A stretch of DNA of 64,000 bases from Metellina segmentata (Eukaryota; Arthropoda; Arachnida; Araneae; Tetragnathidae), in contig OX375873.1 of the NCBI GenBank assembly GCA_947359465.1, forward strand, positions 90,355,978 to 90,419,977. Reading direction: 5' to 3'. Position numbers and translations under genes: made by a program. Within the stretch, counting starts at the first letter, position 1. The number at the start of each line of letters is the position of its first letter. The notes under the pieces were generated by a model. That model did not search any database, was not told where the DNA came from, and saw only the letters and a list, made by a program, of their open reading frames with translations. This document shows positions 46,431 through 58,085 of this stretch, piece after piece.

Positions 46431-48880
46431 CTGTAAACATATAAAAAAAAGAAACAATAATTTTAAGAATGACTCCCAACTCCACCCGACATGAACCGGG
46501 TTACAATTGGAAATGATTTATTTAAAGAAAATCACATTTAAGGCATCGATCTGGTGTAAAATTTTCCGTAGATTTCATATCCGTTGAAATTTTCAATCTA
46601 TCTTTAACGATGGCGTAGATAGAAAACCTCAAATAGCTTTTGCCCATGACAAAGTTGAAATCGCTTGCAAGAAAGTTATACTAATCAACAACGTATATGA
46701 AAACACACTAGGATTGGAAACCTATTAAGAAGGAAAAACAAAAAGATGATTTTCTCCTTAACTTAGCATGATTCCAAAAGCATTTGGACAAAAAACGCAG
46801 AATCTGTTCTTTCTTAAATGTGACGTCAGCTCCGCAAGTGACGTCCTAACTTAGCACAGTTCCATAGGTCGAGAAACGCAAAATCATTTTCTTTCTTCAA
46901 TCGAGGAGCTGTGACGTCTAATTCGTTAAAAGAAGAACAAAGTGTGAAAAAACTAAAAAATTATTTAAAAAATGCTCTAAATTAAATTTTTAAATTCGGG
47001 TTCGACACAATATTTGCAAAAATTTTGAACTACCTGTGTGCCAAATTTCATTATTGTAAGTGCCACAGATTCGTCAGGACACGGCATACATACATACACG
47101 CAGAGAAACAGAGACATCGAGACACACTTCCCTTTATAACAGTAGAAATACAAGATTTCAAAATATGTACGTATCAACACAAGATTTCTAATTATTGCTT
47201 TTCTTCCAAAAAACACACTACTAAATAACCTCGTCTAATGGTTGAAAGAATCGTTGGAAGATTCTAATGGTCAAGAGGGTTAAAATTGATTTGAAATCAA
47301 GCAGAGAAAATGGCTTGTTTTAGTTCGCATACATGAGGGTGAAATTTAGAACGGTAATTCCACATGATTTTTCTGTGAAGCTAAATTCAGTGGGCCTTAG
47401 TTCCTTGGAAACTTCTTTCACAGCTTGTGGCGTAACGTATTACTGAAATGCAATTTCAATACGTTGCTTACGTCTATTGGTTAAAAAAAATCCTAAAAAA
47501 TATTCTATTGGTCGAGAAGTTTAAAAAATAATACCAATTTGCAATACATAAAATCATAATTTTTCACTGAAAATATTTGTGCTTTTCCGTTATTTTGGGT
47601 AAGTTAACACTGAAAACAAGCACCTCACACCCCAGATTGTTTTGATTAAGAAAATAATAACTCGTTATTATCTATATATATATTCAAAATGTAAACAAAT
47701 AATCGTTTTAATAAAGTTAATTAACTTTAAATCAAAATTACAAGTGCAATAAAAAACTTGCTGTAGGATATCTGGATCTTTGAGAATTGAGCTTTATATA
47801 TGGTAAATGTATTTGCTCATATTCCAATCGTTGTTTTTCATAGTTGTGAAAACCAGAACAGCTTAACTGAAATTAATGAGTTGTGGGAAACTATTACTAG
47901 AGATGAAACAGAGCAGCCTAAATGAAATGAATAGGTAGAAAAATGTATTATTAGAGCATTCTTTACAATATAGGTTTCTATGTTTATTTCAAACTAAAAT
48001 GAATTAATGGCATTAATTCACATGTTTAGATAATTTAAAAGAGCATCGTTTCTTCCATTCTTCCTGCTCTCCGAGACTAAGTTTTAATTCAGATTTAGGT
48101 CTATGAGATTGGTTTTCAATGTGTCATCTATTGTGTTTCTTATTTATTTAGACAGCTATAGTGCTTGTCGCAGCATCATAATGCAGGTAATAACCACTCC
48201 GACGCAGCTGTGCTATATTTAGTGGCAACCCAGAGGTCGTTGAGAAGCTGCGTCGAAGAAAACCATTGGTTTTGAGTATATAAGGCCACAGGACTCCCAA
48301 AATAAGCTAGATGGAGACCACCATGTGGATAAAGTTAAGAAACATCAAAAGTCTCAGCGTACAGATATAAAAATGAAACGGACTTGAAAGTTTCTAGAAG
48401 TTTTTAGAACCTGAAACGGGGCTCTGGGGCCACTATTCTTGGTTTCTGTTATATTTAAATTTAAAGCAGAAATCTATTTGAAACAGAAAAAACTCTCAAA
48501 TGCTAAGATTTTGTAACTTGAAATTTCAACTGCTTATTCTGTGAGTAATCTCTATATTGAAGTAAAAATTTTCAGTGTTCGCTATGTTTTTCCCTATCAA
48601 CTTCGAGTTGTAGGCGGCACAGGTTCCATTCCTGCTTGGTGTTGTTGATCTCCCGGCTGCTACTGCGGGTTTGATTTCGTTTTTTTCTCTACTCTTTTTT
48701 TAGTGTTTTTTTGTTTTTTGTTTTGCTTTTTAGTGGTGTTAGGGGGAGTATATGACTAATTTTTTTCAGCTAATGCTACTCATAAGTAGAAACACCATTT
48801 TATGTTGTGTGGGTCAGGCTCTTCCCTGATGTTTTGTAGTAATGCCCTGTAATTTTTTTTAGTTTCCTGTGTTCTTGAAA

Positions 48881-48918
<38 letters not shown>

Positions 48919-50534
48919 GTCTCTACAAAGCAGCTTTCGTCATTAGCAAAACTGATCAAATGCATGTATTCTGGAATTCGCATCACTTAGCTTGATTAGT
49001 ATGTTACCAAGAAAAATTCCAAATTTGCATATTCCTTGATGACAAGTGAAACATTATCGATATTTTAAAATTTTTGCTTTTCTATATCAGAATGGGACCT
49101 CTGAATAGATTTGGTTCATTAAATAATTTTTTTTGCATGACAGTTAGATATTGAGTATCTACGGATAAAGCATAAAGGGTAGGATGTCACATCTTCGTTT
49201 TCTCATAACTATGTTCTTTGACATAGTGTATTTCACTTAAAAACCGACGATATAATGCTAGTTAATTGGTCAACGATAGTTAGTTTGAATATACTCAATT
49301 TTTAATGAGAGGTGACGTAATCTGGGCGTGATGTCACTCGACATATTTTTCTTACTAGGGGCTCCGCCCCTGCTCGCTTACGTTAGCCAACCCCCCCCCC
49401 TTTGACTCTTAATAAACTCTCAACTAATAACCATATTGAAAAAAGATCTTTACAATTGTCCAGGGAACACGATGAAGAACAAACCATATTATTTTCATAT
49501 TTTTCTGATCCAAACTTTCTAGGGAAACCGTCTAAGAATCGAGCTAAACAACACAGTTTTCATTCCTGCGGTGGCAACTTTTTTTAATATAAAGAGATAC
49601 GATAGCAGCCAGCAGAAATTACAAAGAATGAATTACAAACTAGAATGATAGTTAGATCAAAAGTCAATCAAATTAAACGCCAAACTTTGCCAAAATGAAG
49701 ATACACTGCATTTCTAGGTAAACCTTATTTGCTTGTCATAGTATTTGGTTAAAAGAAATAAAATCCCCTTCTCGACTGGTTTGTTTGTACACATTGAAAA
49801 GCTCTCTCATTAAAAATAAACTTTCCACATTTTTTGAACGCCTTGTCTGAAGTGATAGAGTAAATAGAAGAATAAAGCAAATATGAAAAGGGAAAAATGA
49901 AGAGAAAAGCAGAGAATTTGAAAAAGGAGACGCCTTATAACAGAACGTACAAGCTGCAAACAGAAAGGGAGATAAAAAACATTATTTTCTCTAAAAACGA
50001 GCTGACAAACATTGAAAGCCAACTACCAGCTACACAAATGAAGTGCGAAAAGGACCTTTCGGGAAACTCGAAAGAAGGTTATGAAGCATTTTATGACCGG
50101 TTTTATGGATTCTCCGGTGAAGATTAAGAGATCTCCTGCAAGGGACCTTTAAAAGCACCATAAATAACGCCCATTACAATCCAGGTGAAAATATAAGAGC
50201 ATACCTTTTATGTTCCGGAAAGAATTAGTGAAGATACGATTATTTCTCGCCACGGAACGGGTTGCGGATTTTGTGTTGGTGAACAGTTGTATTTTTATTT
50301 TGTTTCAACGTGAGGTTTGGGAGAGTACAAGCAGTAAAATCGCAGTGTTTATTTTTAATAAATTGAGTAGTCGACGTTTATGTGTCCGGTTGTGAAAGTT
50401 GATTTGAGTTATTATGTGCTGCCACGTGTGTAAGCTGAAGAGCAATTTTCTGCTGTAAAAAGTAACGTTCAAGCAGTTTTCTCTCGTTTGCTTTCTTTTA
50501 TTTATAACTACTTCTTACTGTGCGATACATACTA
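46431..50534. other. Non-coding stretch with small repeats
   Basis: Two diverged blocks with TGTGACGTC and AACGCARAATC at about 46775-46915 form a local duplication of roughly 100 bp. Similar 60-bp hairpin-like blocks occur at about 47236-47285 and 47475-47525. GTTGTAGGCGGCACAGG recurs at 48607 from 28569. A TATATAAGG lies at 48276 without a supported gene. A GC-rich AGGGGCTCCGCCCCT palindrome is at 49357-49371. Confidence 0.45.
48882..48911. repeat. TA dinucleotide microsatellite
   Basis: About 15 uninterrupted TA units. Confidence 0.95.
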
Positions 50535-51799
50535 TTAGGTGTAGTAAGAAGTTTTAAAGCGAGTTTTGTATGACGTCTACTGCAAAATAGCATACCAATC
50601 AGTTCACCGTGTTTGTGTCATGTGATAGAGACCAGATTAGAGATATCAAACCGACGAAGAACCTAGGGAAAAAGCGAACGTAAAGTTGAAATTTTGAAGG
50701 TGAAAGATGTCATACGATAAGACATTTATTCGTCACTGCATTCGTTACGAATTTCACTAATATAAAAGTGCTGCAAAAGCATGTCAGTCAATTTGTTCTG
50801 ATTTAGGGGTGAATATCGTATCGAAAAGCACATGTGAGTATTGGTTTCGACGTTTTAAAGATAGCGATTTTGAGTTTAACGATCGACAACGTAGCGACGC
50901 TCCACTGAAGGCTATCCATGACGATTTGCAAACACTTCTCGATAAAGATGCATCTCAAACGTAAAATGAACTTGCTGAACAGTTAGGAGTATCACAAAAA
51001 AACGATTTCTAATCGTTTACTTGCAATGGAAAAGATTCAGAAGGCAGGAAAATGGGTGACACATGCATTGAGGATGGCCGTGTCTTGAAGTGCATGAATC
51101 TGCTAAACAGGCAACACAGAAAATCTTTCTAGTAGAAAATTGTGACAGGAGATGAAAAATTGATCTGTTATGACAGTCCGAAACGCATAAAATAATGGGT
51201 AAATACCGGCGAAGCAACAACATGAACGCCGAAAAGAGACATTCACTGCAAAAAAGTTCTCCTATGCATCTGGTGGGATATGAAGGGAGTACTCTATTAC
51301 AAATTGCTAAAGTCGGGTGTAAGTGTAACTGCTGAACGCTATAAACAACAATTGCTGCGATTAAAACAAGAAATCGATCGAAAACGTCCGTTTACTGGCA
51401 AAGGTTTGAGGCCCGTCAAATTACTCCATGACAATGCACGGCCGCATGTTGTAAAAGTGGTCAAGTACACGTTAGTAACACTTGGCTGGGAAGTTTTGGA
51501 ACACCCGGCGTATAGCCCCGACATAGCCCCTTCGGACTGTTATTTGTTTCGGTCTATGCAGAATGCCTTGTTTTATGTAAACTTCCGTACAGTGGACGAT
51601 GTACGAAAATGGGTTGACTACTTCATTGTGTCAACAGAGGAATCTTTCTACACTGCTCGCATCCGTGAACTAAATGACCGATGACAGAAGGTATTATATA
51701 ATGATGGAGATTATTTCGATGAATAAAAGTAGTATTATCAGCTCTAAATTACATATTCATTTCTTTGACACATGCTTTAAAACTTCTTACTACACCAGA
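50535..51799 (+). mobile_element. Mariner element with both ends (1.27 kb)
   Basis: The left end TTAGGTGTAGTAAGAAGTTT and the inverted right end TCTGGTGTAGTAAGAAGTTT continue with TAAAGC on both sides. TA is on both outer sides (50533-50534, 51800-51801). Length matches intact mariners. Confidence 0.93.
50707..51684 (+). pseudogene. Mariner transposase, decayed
   Basis: An ATG at 50707 starts MSYDKTFIRHCIRYEFH. The N-terminal helix-turn-helix (ACQSICSDLGVNIVSKST, YWFRRFKDSDFE) and the second helix-turn-helix (NELAEQLGVSQ, NRLLAMEKIQ) are readable despite stops and a frameshift. The first catalytic block is VTGDEKLICYDSPKR. From 51280 the frame is open: WWDMKGVLYYKLL, the second Asp in LLHDNARPHV, and the third in YSPDIAPSDCYLFRSMQ. 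The spacing fits the D,D34D mariner pattern. It ends at TGA 51682-51684. At least four stops and one frameshift disable it, all before 51280. Confidence 0.92.
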
Positions 51800-51927
51800 T
51801 AGCAGCGGATGTGATGGAATTATGCAACCTATTTCCACTTGCAACAAATCCGCGATTATCGTTGACACGGCAAAGACGGTAATTTCCCTTTATAGCGTCA
51901 TTCAAATTTTTCAATCGTGAATTGTAC

Positions 51928-52085
51928 TGTGAAAGTTTGGATAGTGGAGTGCCAGCTTAGGTGTTGAATTCTTCATCTGAAAGGAATTCAAATATACGAG
52001 GTGTTGTCCGCATATCTTTTCCCTTCGGTATCGATCCCGAACGGTCACGAATAACCCGTTGTTGTGCTCCAATACTACGTAACTA
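51928..52085 (+). repeat. SINE-A 3' half
   Basis: GTGAAAGTTTGGATAGTGG, GTGCCAGCTTAGGTGTTGA, TACGAGGTGTTGTCC, CCCTTCGGTATCGATCCCGA, and CGTTGTTGTGCTCC with a decayed tail. The head is absent. Confidence 0.82.
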
Positions 52086-52610
52086 CAACTACCAGGTATT
52101 TTATTAAAGAAATCGTTCCATTTTATGGAAATGAGGGAAAGAAAGTATGGAGCTATTGAGGAATGAAATTTGATAAATGTAAAGGTCTGAAGGCAAATGA
52201 AAACAAAATGTTGGCGATGCTACGTGGGCTGGGACTTCTCGTTTGAAGAAGTTCGATTAATAGAAAGGGGTGAAGAATAATGGTTGATTCCTTAAAATAT
52301 ATTGGAACACTATTGTAGTCAATATTTTCATGATGTACGAGTTGCTTGGGATATTGTGGCGGAGGGACTGAAAACATGCAAACATGCTCCCTGCGTTGTA
52401 TAGGAATAAATGAATGATATCTGAACAACGCAGATTTTTCGAAAGTGGAATTTTGTAAATTCAAATATCTAACAATGGCAACATACGGAATTCAAGAAGG
52501 AAATAATAGAACATGAATGATCTATAGTTACCCAGTAAGAACATTTAAAAGACAATTTACGATGCTATTACGAATACTTAAAATAGTTAACCGAAAATAA
52601 ATATATACTA
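52086..52610. other. Non-coding stretch
   Basis: Short frames only; nothing recognised before the hAT element. Confidence 0.4.
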
Positions 52611-53033
52611 GCCTACACCAGGGGTCGGCAACCTGCGGCTCTTTCGATGTTAAGTTGCGGCTCTCCAGCTCCATACGAAAAAATTAATAATTTACTATCA
52701 AAACCCTTAAAAAGTAAGAAAATATATTTTTAAGTACCTAATTTCTCAATAGCTTCCATTTTCATAATCGTTAATTACAAATTTCTACGTTTAACATGAC
52801 CGTAATGAGATAAATTTGAACTATTGTTTTGTTCTTAGAGATGAGACTCCGTGACCATGTTTATCTTTCAGCCAATTGCATTCCATTTCTGTCTCACCCA
52901 AACGGCGACCGTCTAGAGTCTAGATAGTGTAGTCATCCTCGGATAGCGTGGTCGACGTTATTTTGCATGTGTATTAATTTAATCGTTTGCGGTTTTTGCG
53001 TTTCTATTCGCTTGTTGTTTCAAGAAGAATACG

Positions 53034-53475
53034 CGGTAGCTCAGTCAGTAGAGCGTCGGGCTCGCATCAGAAGGGTTGTGGGTTCTGTCCTCGGCGGAAC
53101 CTGCAATTCTGATGATTGCGAGATCGGCTCTTCGACCTGGCTAAAGACCGTCGGGTTCGCTAATGGTGACTGGGGCACGTTAAATAGGTCGTGGTCACAA
53201 AGTACCCCATGTTCCGATACCAAATCAATACCTCTGGGGGTACCTGATCAGGGGGTTATCGGCCTCTGATTGGGATCTAAATTACGATATGTGTGAGAGA
53301 ATGGATGTATGAAAGGGACCTTCCTGTAAAACGGATGTGTCATGTATATCGAGCAAAAGTCGGACTCCCTCCCAATGGGGCTCAATAACATGGAAGGCGC
53401 ACCCCTCGACTCTTGCCGTCTTCGACGGGCCTGGCACTCCTCTGGTCTGCCAATGTAGGCATGAGAAACAACAAC
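53034..53475 (+). repeat. SINE-B, full length, inserted in the hAT element
   Basis: A perfect 11-bp duplication AGAAGAATACG flanks it (53023-53033 and 53476-53486). The tRNA-like head GCGGTAGCTCAGTCAGTAGAGC holds an A box, and GTGGGTTCTGTCC a decayed B box. The middle contains TAAAGACCGTCG, GGGGCACGTTAAAT and GTCGTGGTC, which also occur in SINE-A. The 3' half, from CCTCTGGGGGTACCTG to GTAGGCATGAGAAACAACAAC, is unrelated to SINE-A. Short frames across it are shadows. Confidence 0.95.
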
Positions 53476-53667
53476 AGAAGAATACGATTGAGAAGCGAAT
53501 TATCTTCTCAAAGTACGTACGCGCATAATATAATAAAATCAGTAACAGAATTGGATTATAAATCTGAGGATCGTGTTAACGAAGTAATAATGGTAAATAA
53601 ATTGTTTGCCGTTTTAGATAGCTAAGTAAATTTTTTTTAAATCATTTTTTTCAACTCCGCCGCCAGA

Positions 53668-55593
53668 ATGGCATCTGGTAAAAAAAAAAAAGAAGAGAAG
53701 AACTGAAGAAGAAAACCGAGAATTCAATCAGGATTGGACAGAATCGTTTGCATTCATATGCAACACAGATGGCCTTCCGACATGTCTCATTTCCACGAAA
53801 AACTCGCACACAATAAGAAGTCAAATTTGGAGAGACACTTCACTACAAAACATGCCCTGTTTGCTGGTAAATATCCAACCGGTGACGCACAAAGAAAAGC
53901 TGTTGAAGAGCTCCAAAAAAAAGTTACATGCTAAATAACTGGGCGCAATCTTCCAATAATGTAAATCTGGCAAGCTTTGCAGTATCATTAGAAATTGCAA
54001 AAAGAGGAAAACCATTCACAGATGGTGAGTACGTCAAAGATTGTTTTATACGTGCATCTGAAAAACTGTTTCGTGATTTTAAAAACAAAGCAGAAATCAT
54101 GAAAAAAAATCAAAGATTTGCCATTATCTGCTTAAACAGTACAAGATAGAACTATTAAAATGTCTTCAAATGTTACACATATGCAAGTGGAAGACATTCA
54201 ACTGGCTTCTGCCTTATCACTTGCTATAGATGAGTCTTGCGACATAAAAGACACGGCACAAGTTACCATTTTCGTCAGGTATATGTCGTCCCAAGGTCCA
54301 AAAGAAGAACTGCTAGGATTGCTACCGCTCTCAGGGCAAACTCGTGAAGAAGATATAGCAAATACTGTGCAAAATTTCCTGGAAGGCAATGGAATCGATT
54401 TAAATAAAATCGTTTCAGCAACTGATCTAGCCAGAAGTATAACAGGAATACCCCCATAGAGGGGTAACATCAATTCTTCAGAAAAAAATAAACCACGAAA
54501 TTCGACCGTTTCACGGCATAATTAATCAAGAAGCGCTTTGTGCCCAAACATTTACGGCCGAAATAGTTGAGGTCATGAACTTGATAATTAAGATTATTAA
54601 CAACATCTTGGCAAAAGCACTCTACCATCACCAGTTTAAAGATTTCCTTGAAGAAATAGATAGCCAGTTTTCTGACCTACTTCTGCACAATAAAGTGCGA
54701 TGGTTTTCCAGAGGTAACGTTTTGTAACGTTTTGGTTTGTGCTTGAGTGAAATAAAAACATTCCTCAATGAAAAAAGCATTGACCATCCCGAATTGGAAG
54801 AAGACAAATGGCTGTAAAAATTCAACTTCATGGTAGATACCACAATGAAACTAAATGAACTAAATCTAAAATTGCAAGGAAAGGGCAACCCAGCTTACGC
54901 CTTGCTTGAAGAAGAAGTTAGTTTCGAAAAAAATTTCTTATTTTTGTTGAAGACATAGAGAACCGTAAATTACTTCATTAAAAAAATCTGAAGCAATATC
55001 GCGATGAGACCAATACAACTATTGACACGAATTACTTCAGCATAGCTTTAAAAAACATGAAGAATGAGAGGTTCGAGCAATTCAAAACAAACAAAAGTAC
55101 TCTCGCGTTCATAGTAAATCCGCTCAACACAAATACAAATGACATCAACATTGAGCCATTTGGAATTGATGCTGGATCGCTTCAAATGCAATTTCTAGAT
55201 TTGAAAAACAAAGACTTGTGGAGTGGCAAGTTCACAGAACTCAAGAGCAAGTTGGAAGAGTTGGAGGTCCAGAAATGCATGCACATCGCGCAGCACAAGT
55301 GGACAGCTCTAAAAGAAATTCCGCGAGTTGAGGCCCTTATATTTGTGGTGCATTGAATAGTCTTCCAGAATGCTACAGTGCGGTATATGGAATTGGTATA
55401 TGGAGTGCTGACGATCTTCGTGTCGACATATTCGTGCGAGCAAGCGTTCTCTTGCATGAATATAATAAAAAGTAAAGTTAGTAGTCAACTAACAAATAAA
55501 AATCTAGAATCGTGCTTGAAACTTAAAACAACAAGTTATAAGCCAGATTTAATCAAACTTTCAAAAGGCATGCAAAGCCAATGCTCCCATTGA
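53668..55593 (+). pseudogene. hAT transposase of the GTF2IRD2/Charlie8-like type, decayed
   Basis: An ATG at 53668 begins MASGKKKK. A BED-type zinc finger follows (DWTESFAFICNTDGLPTC, then NLERHFTTKH in another frame). The central region includes [38 protein letters not shown], and, after a stop, FAEIVEVMNLIIKIINNILA and HNKVRWFSRGNVL. The C-terminal hAT dimerisation domain reads VLTIFVSTYSCEQAFSCMNI, then SQLTNKNLESCLKL, ending MQSQCSH and TGA at 55591-55593. Several frameshifts (one at the poly-A run 53680-53690) and stops disable it. The family name comes from resemblance to the domesticated vertebrate relatives of this lineage. Confidence 0.9.
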
Positions 55594-55824
55594 TGTAACT
55601 ATCTATATTTGTGTTTTTATATGAATAAATATTAATTCCGTATATAAAGCGGTTTATTTTAAATTAAAAATCAACTATATATAAGCAAATACTATAATAT
55701 TGAAACGAAATTTTTAGTGGCTCTTTAAAAACTGGGAAATTTTGTAAATTGTAACTTTTGGCTCTTCCGTTTCAATAGGTTGCCGACCCCTGGCCTATAC
55801 TAATGGACCGGACAACGAGACTTG

Positions 55825-56165
55825 ATAGTATAAAGGAAAGATTATATACTTTAAGAGGAGGATGGTCACCCACGTGCTGCAAGTACACTAGTAACCCTTC
55901 TGGGAATACTTTCAACAAGGTTTGATTCACAACTATGAGTATTTGTGTCCATTCCTGCTGCAAGAATGTCTCCAGCTCAGCTGTAGATTTCTGACGTGGT
56001 TCCCTGGTCCGTAAGCGTCGCTCTAACTTTTCCCACAAATGTTCTACGCGGTTTAGGTTGGGACTCTGGCCAGGCCAGGAAAGACGTTATATATCTATAT
56101 ATTGATACCACTGCTTGACAGAGGCTGCAACATGACATGAAGCGTTGTAGTCCTGAAAGTAACAT
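55825..56165 (-). pseudogene. Tc1-like transposase C-terminal fragment
   Basis: The minus strand reads CYFQDYNASCHVAASVKQWY, corresponding to the second catalytic block (normally QQDNAPCHTA). Then SWPGQSPNLNRVEHLWEKLE carries the third catalytic Glu, followed by RRLRTREPRQKSTAELETFL and a decayed tail, VFPEGLLVYLQHVGDHPP. A stop precedes LSWPGQ. The N-terminal two thirds are missing; a SINE-A lies just beyond 56165. The hAT element ends 33 bases to the left, so the hAT may have inserted at or near this element's end. Confidence 0.85.
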
Positions 56166-56231
56166 TCGTCCATTCCATAAAATTGCCAGATTACCTAAGC
56201 TTGAAGTCTACTCTCCTAACTTACACACCAC

Positions 56232-56482
56232 GTTACGTTCGACTCCAACCAAAGACCGTCGTGTACAAAGGGGGCTGGGGCACGTTAAATCAGTCATGGC
56301 CTCAAATATCCTCAAGTTTTTGTGGTGTAGAAGTTTGGAGACTGGGATCCAGCTCAGGTGTTGCCTCTTCATAAGACCGTGGTTCAAAATTACCAGGTGT
56401 TGTCCTCGGATCTATCCTTTCGTGGGGTTGGTCCCGGACAGTCATCAATATCCCGTTTAGTTGCTCTAGTGTGACGTTAATT
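56232..56482 (+). repeat. SINE-A copy lacking its head
   Basis: It begins at the B box (GTTCGACTCCAACC) and continues AAAGACCGTCGTGTACAAAG, GGGGCTGGGGCACGTTAAAT, GTAGAAGTTTGGAGACTGGG, GTTCAAAATTACCAGGTGTT, GTCCTCGGATC, CCCGGACAGTCATC and the tail TTGCTCTAGTGTGACGTTAATTA. Confidence 0.88.
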
Positions 56483-57827
56483 ATATACCTACACAGCATT
56501 CGGTACCATGTAAATAAGCAGTTTTAATAAACGTTTTGTTTGCTTTTGTAGTTTTCAATTCCAGTATAACTATATCATGGACTATTTCGAAATACATTTC
56601 ACTTTAGAAATGAGTAAGAAACTTGGGTCCTTACATATAATCAACGGCGGACAATGCGGTACATTAAAAATACACTAAGCCATCAATGTGACAAAAAATA
56701 AGTGTAATTTCGATTGATTTACTGAACAATATAATAATAGTTATGTAATAAACTAGTCTATTGCTCCAAAGTGGCATACAAAAATCTTTTAGAAAAAAAA
56801 ATATTTAAATGGGTACAATAATACAATTTAATGCCCATAAAATTTTTATGGGTTGCAAAAACATGTGTTTTGCTTGAAATTGTTTGCTAACTGGAAATTC
56901 AACCATTGAAATGAAATCCATCATACACATTTTCAAACTGTTCACTGCTTGAAAACCGCTGTCTTACATGGTTGAAGAAATGAAATCCATTCCAGGTTGA
57001 ACACAAATACCCTTTTGTTAAAATTCTGTGTACCCGTTGCAACCGAACGCCTTTGATGTGGCGAGTCCCATGCTCGAGTGATTGAAAACGAAGCGCGAAC
57101 ACAACCTGCGGCAGGTACAACCGGACCACCGATATTGGAACGGGGCATCCTTCCATTGAGCGTCCAATCACATCCACCTGACGTGCTCAATCAAACTAAC
57201 ATTCAGCCGATCGGGCAAATACACTGAAAAGCAATCCCCGCTCTCGTTTCTCCCACTGTTCCCGAAATGGATCGCGACGCAAAATAACCACCCGCGGGAC
57301 GATGAAAAATTTAAGGTTCTCGGGAAAAGAGGAAAAGAAGATCTAGTACATAAAAGGAGTCCCGAAAAGTGATCTGCCTCGGATTTCTTTCTGTACGTCC
57401 CGTTTTATATTGTGTCTTCTTTTTATGACGCCCGAGCCCATTACTCCCGGAAACTTTTTCCGGTTTTTTCCCGGGGTGGACTGAGTCTTACTTGCGCGAC
57501 TGGAACAATTGGAGTGAAATCTGGCGAGAGCGTCTCGGGAGGTTCTACGTGAGATAGTGGTTCTCGAAATTGCGCGGGAAAAGGGATGTTCTTTTTTCCC
57601 GTTTACAGGAGAGAGGATAGAAATGGCTTCGCCCCTATTCGCACGTAGCGGGGTTTATTCCATTCCGGATCTTTGTATTTTGACGTTCTGTTTCGGATTT
57701 TCAATCCATTTTTTTACACTTCGATTATCTTTCGAAGTTTTCCCGAGACATAGAAGCCGTCTGTTAATGGACTGATGGGGGCATTGGACGATATTTTTGA
57801 AACAGAGGGGAGGGATATTAACCCTCC
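56483..57827. other. Non-coding stretch with a GC-richer island
   Basis: The part at about 57040-57780 is visibly GC- and CpG-richer than anything nearby (CCCGCGGGACG, CCCGGGG) and has several overlapping frames without domains. It could be an old element or a CpG-rich regulatory stretch. No gene is supported. Confidence 0.4.
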
Positions 57828-58075
57828 TGGTCCTCTGATCTAAAAACCTGTTCCACACTATCACCAGTTTTGGGTAAGGGACAGTTTGTTTTTTAATACT
57901 GGGATCTTCATTCACCTTATAGGAATATGCAAATTTTGACTCCTTGAGATATCTTGTCATTAGCATATACTATCAGCTGTCGATGAATGAGATATCTCAT
58001 TATTAGCAAAATTGAACGAATCGTAAACCAGATATTTTATTGAGGTAATCTAGTCAAAACTACTTGGAGAGTTAA
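57828..58075. mobile_element. MITE-A copy, about 248 bp
   Basis: The left end is TTAACCCTCCTGG at 57828. The inverted right end is TTAACTCTCCAAGTAGTTTTGAC, with TTAA at 58072-58075. The interior contains GAGATATCTTGTCATTAGC and GATGAATGAGATATCTCATTA, the family palindrome in decayed form. Confidence 0.75.
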
Positions 58076-58085
58076 AAAGTTGAAA

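Larger units (their letters stand above)
52619..55792 (+). mobile_element. hAT element with both ends (3.17 kb)
   Basis: It starts CAGGGGTCGGCAACCTGCGG and, read inverted from the right, CAGGGGTCGGCAACCTATTG. The flanking 8-bp duplication is GCCTACAC (52611-52618) and GCCTATAC (55793-55800), with one later substitution. An 8-bp duplication and CAGGG ends fit hAT. The transposase is on the plus strand and broken. A SINE is inserted in the 5' untranslated part. Confidence 0.95.

Noticed and set aside
47025..47228. CATACATACACGCAGAGAAACAGAGAC-type stretch as a LINE 3' end
   Set aside because: It looks repeat-like, but I could not identify adjacent coding or a second copy in the window.
48270..48290. 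TATATAAGG as a host promoter
   Set aside because: No coding sequence, initiator or transcript evidence downstream.
53034..53105. Possible functional tRNA gene
   Set aside because: The A box is good, but the B box is decayed, the anticodon stem does not fold, and the sequence continues into a SINE with target duplication.
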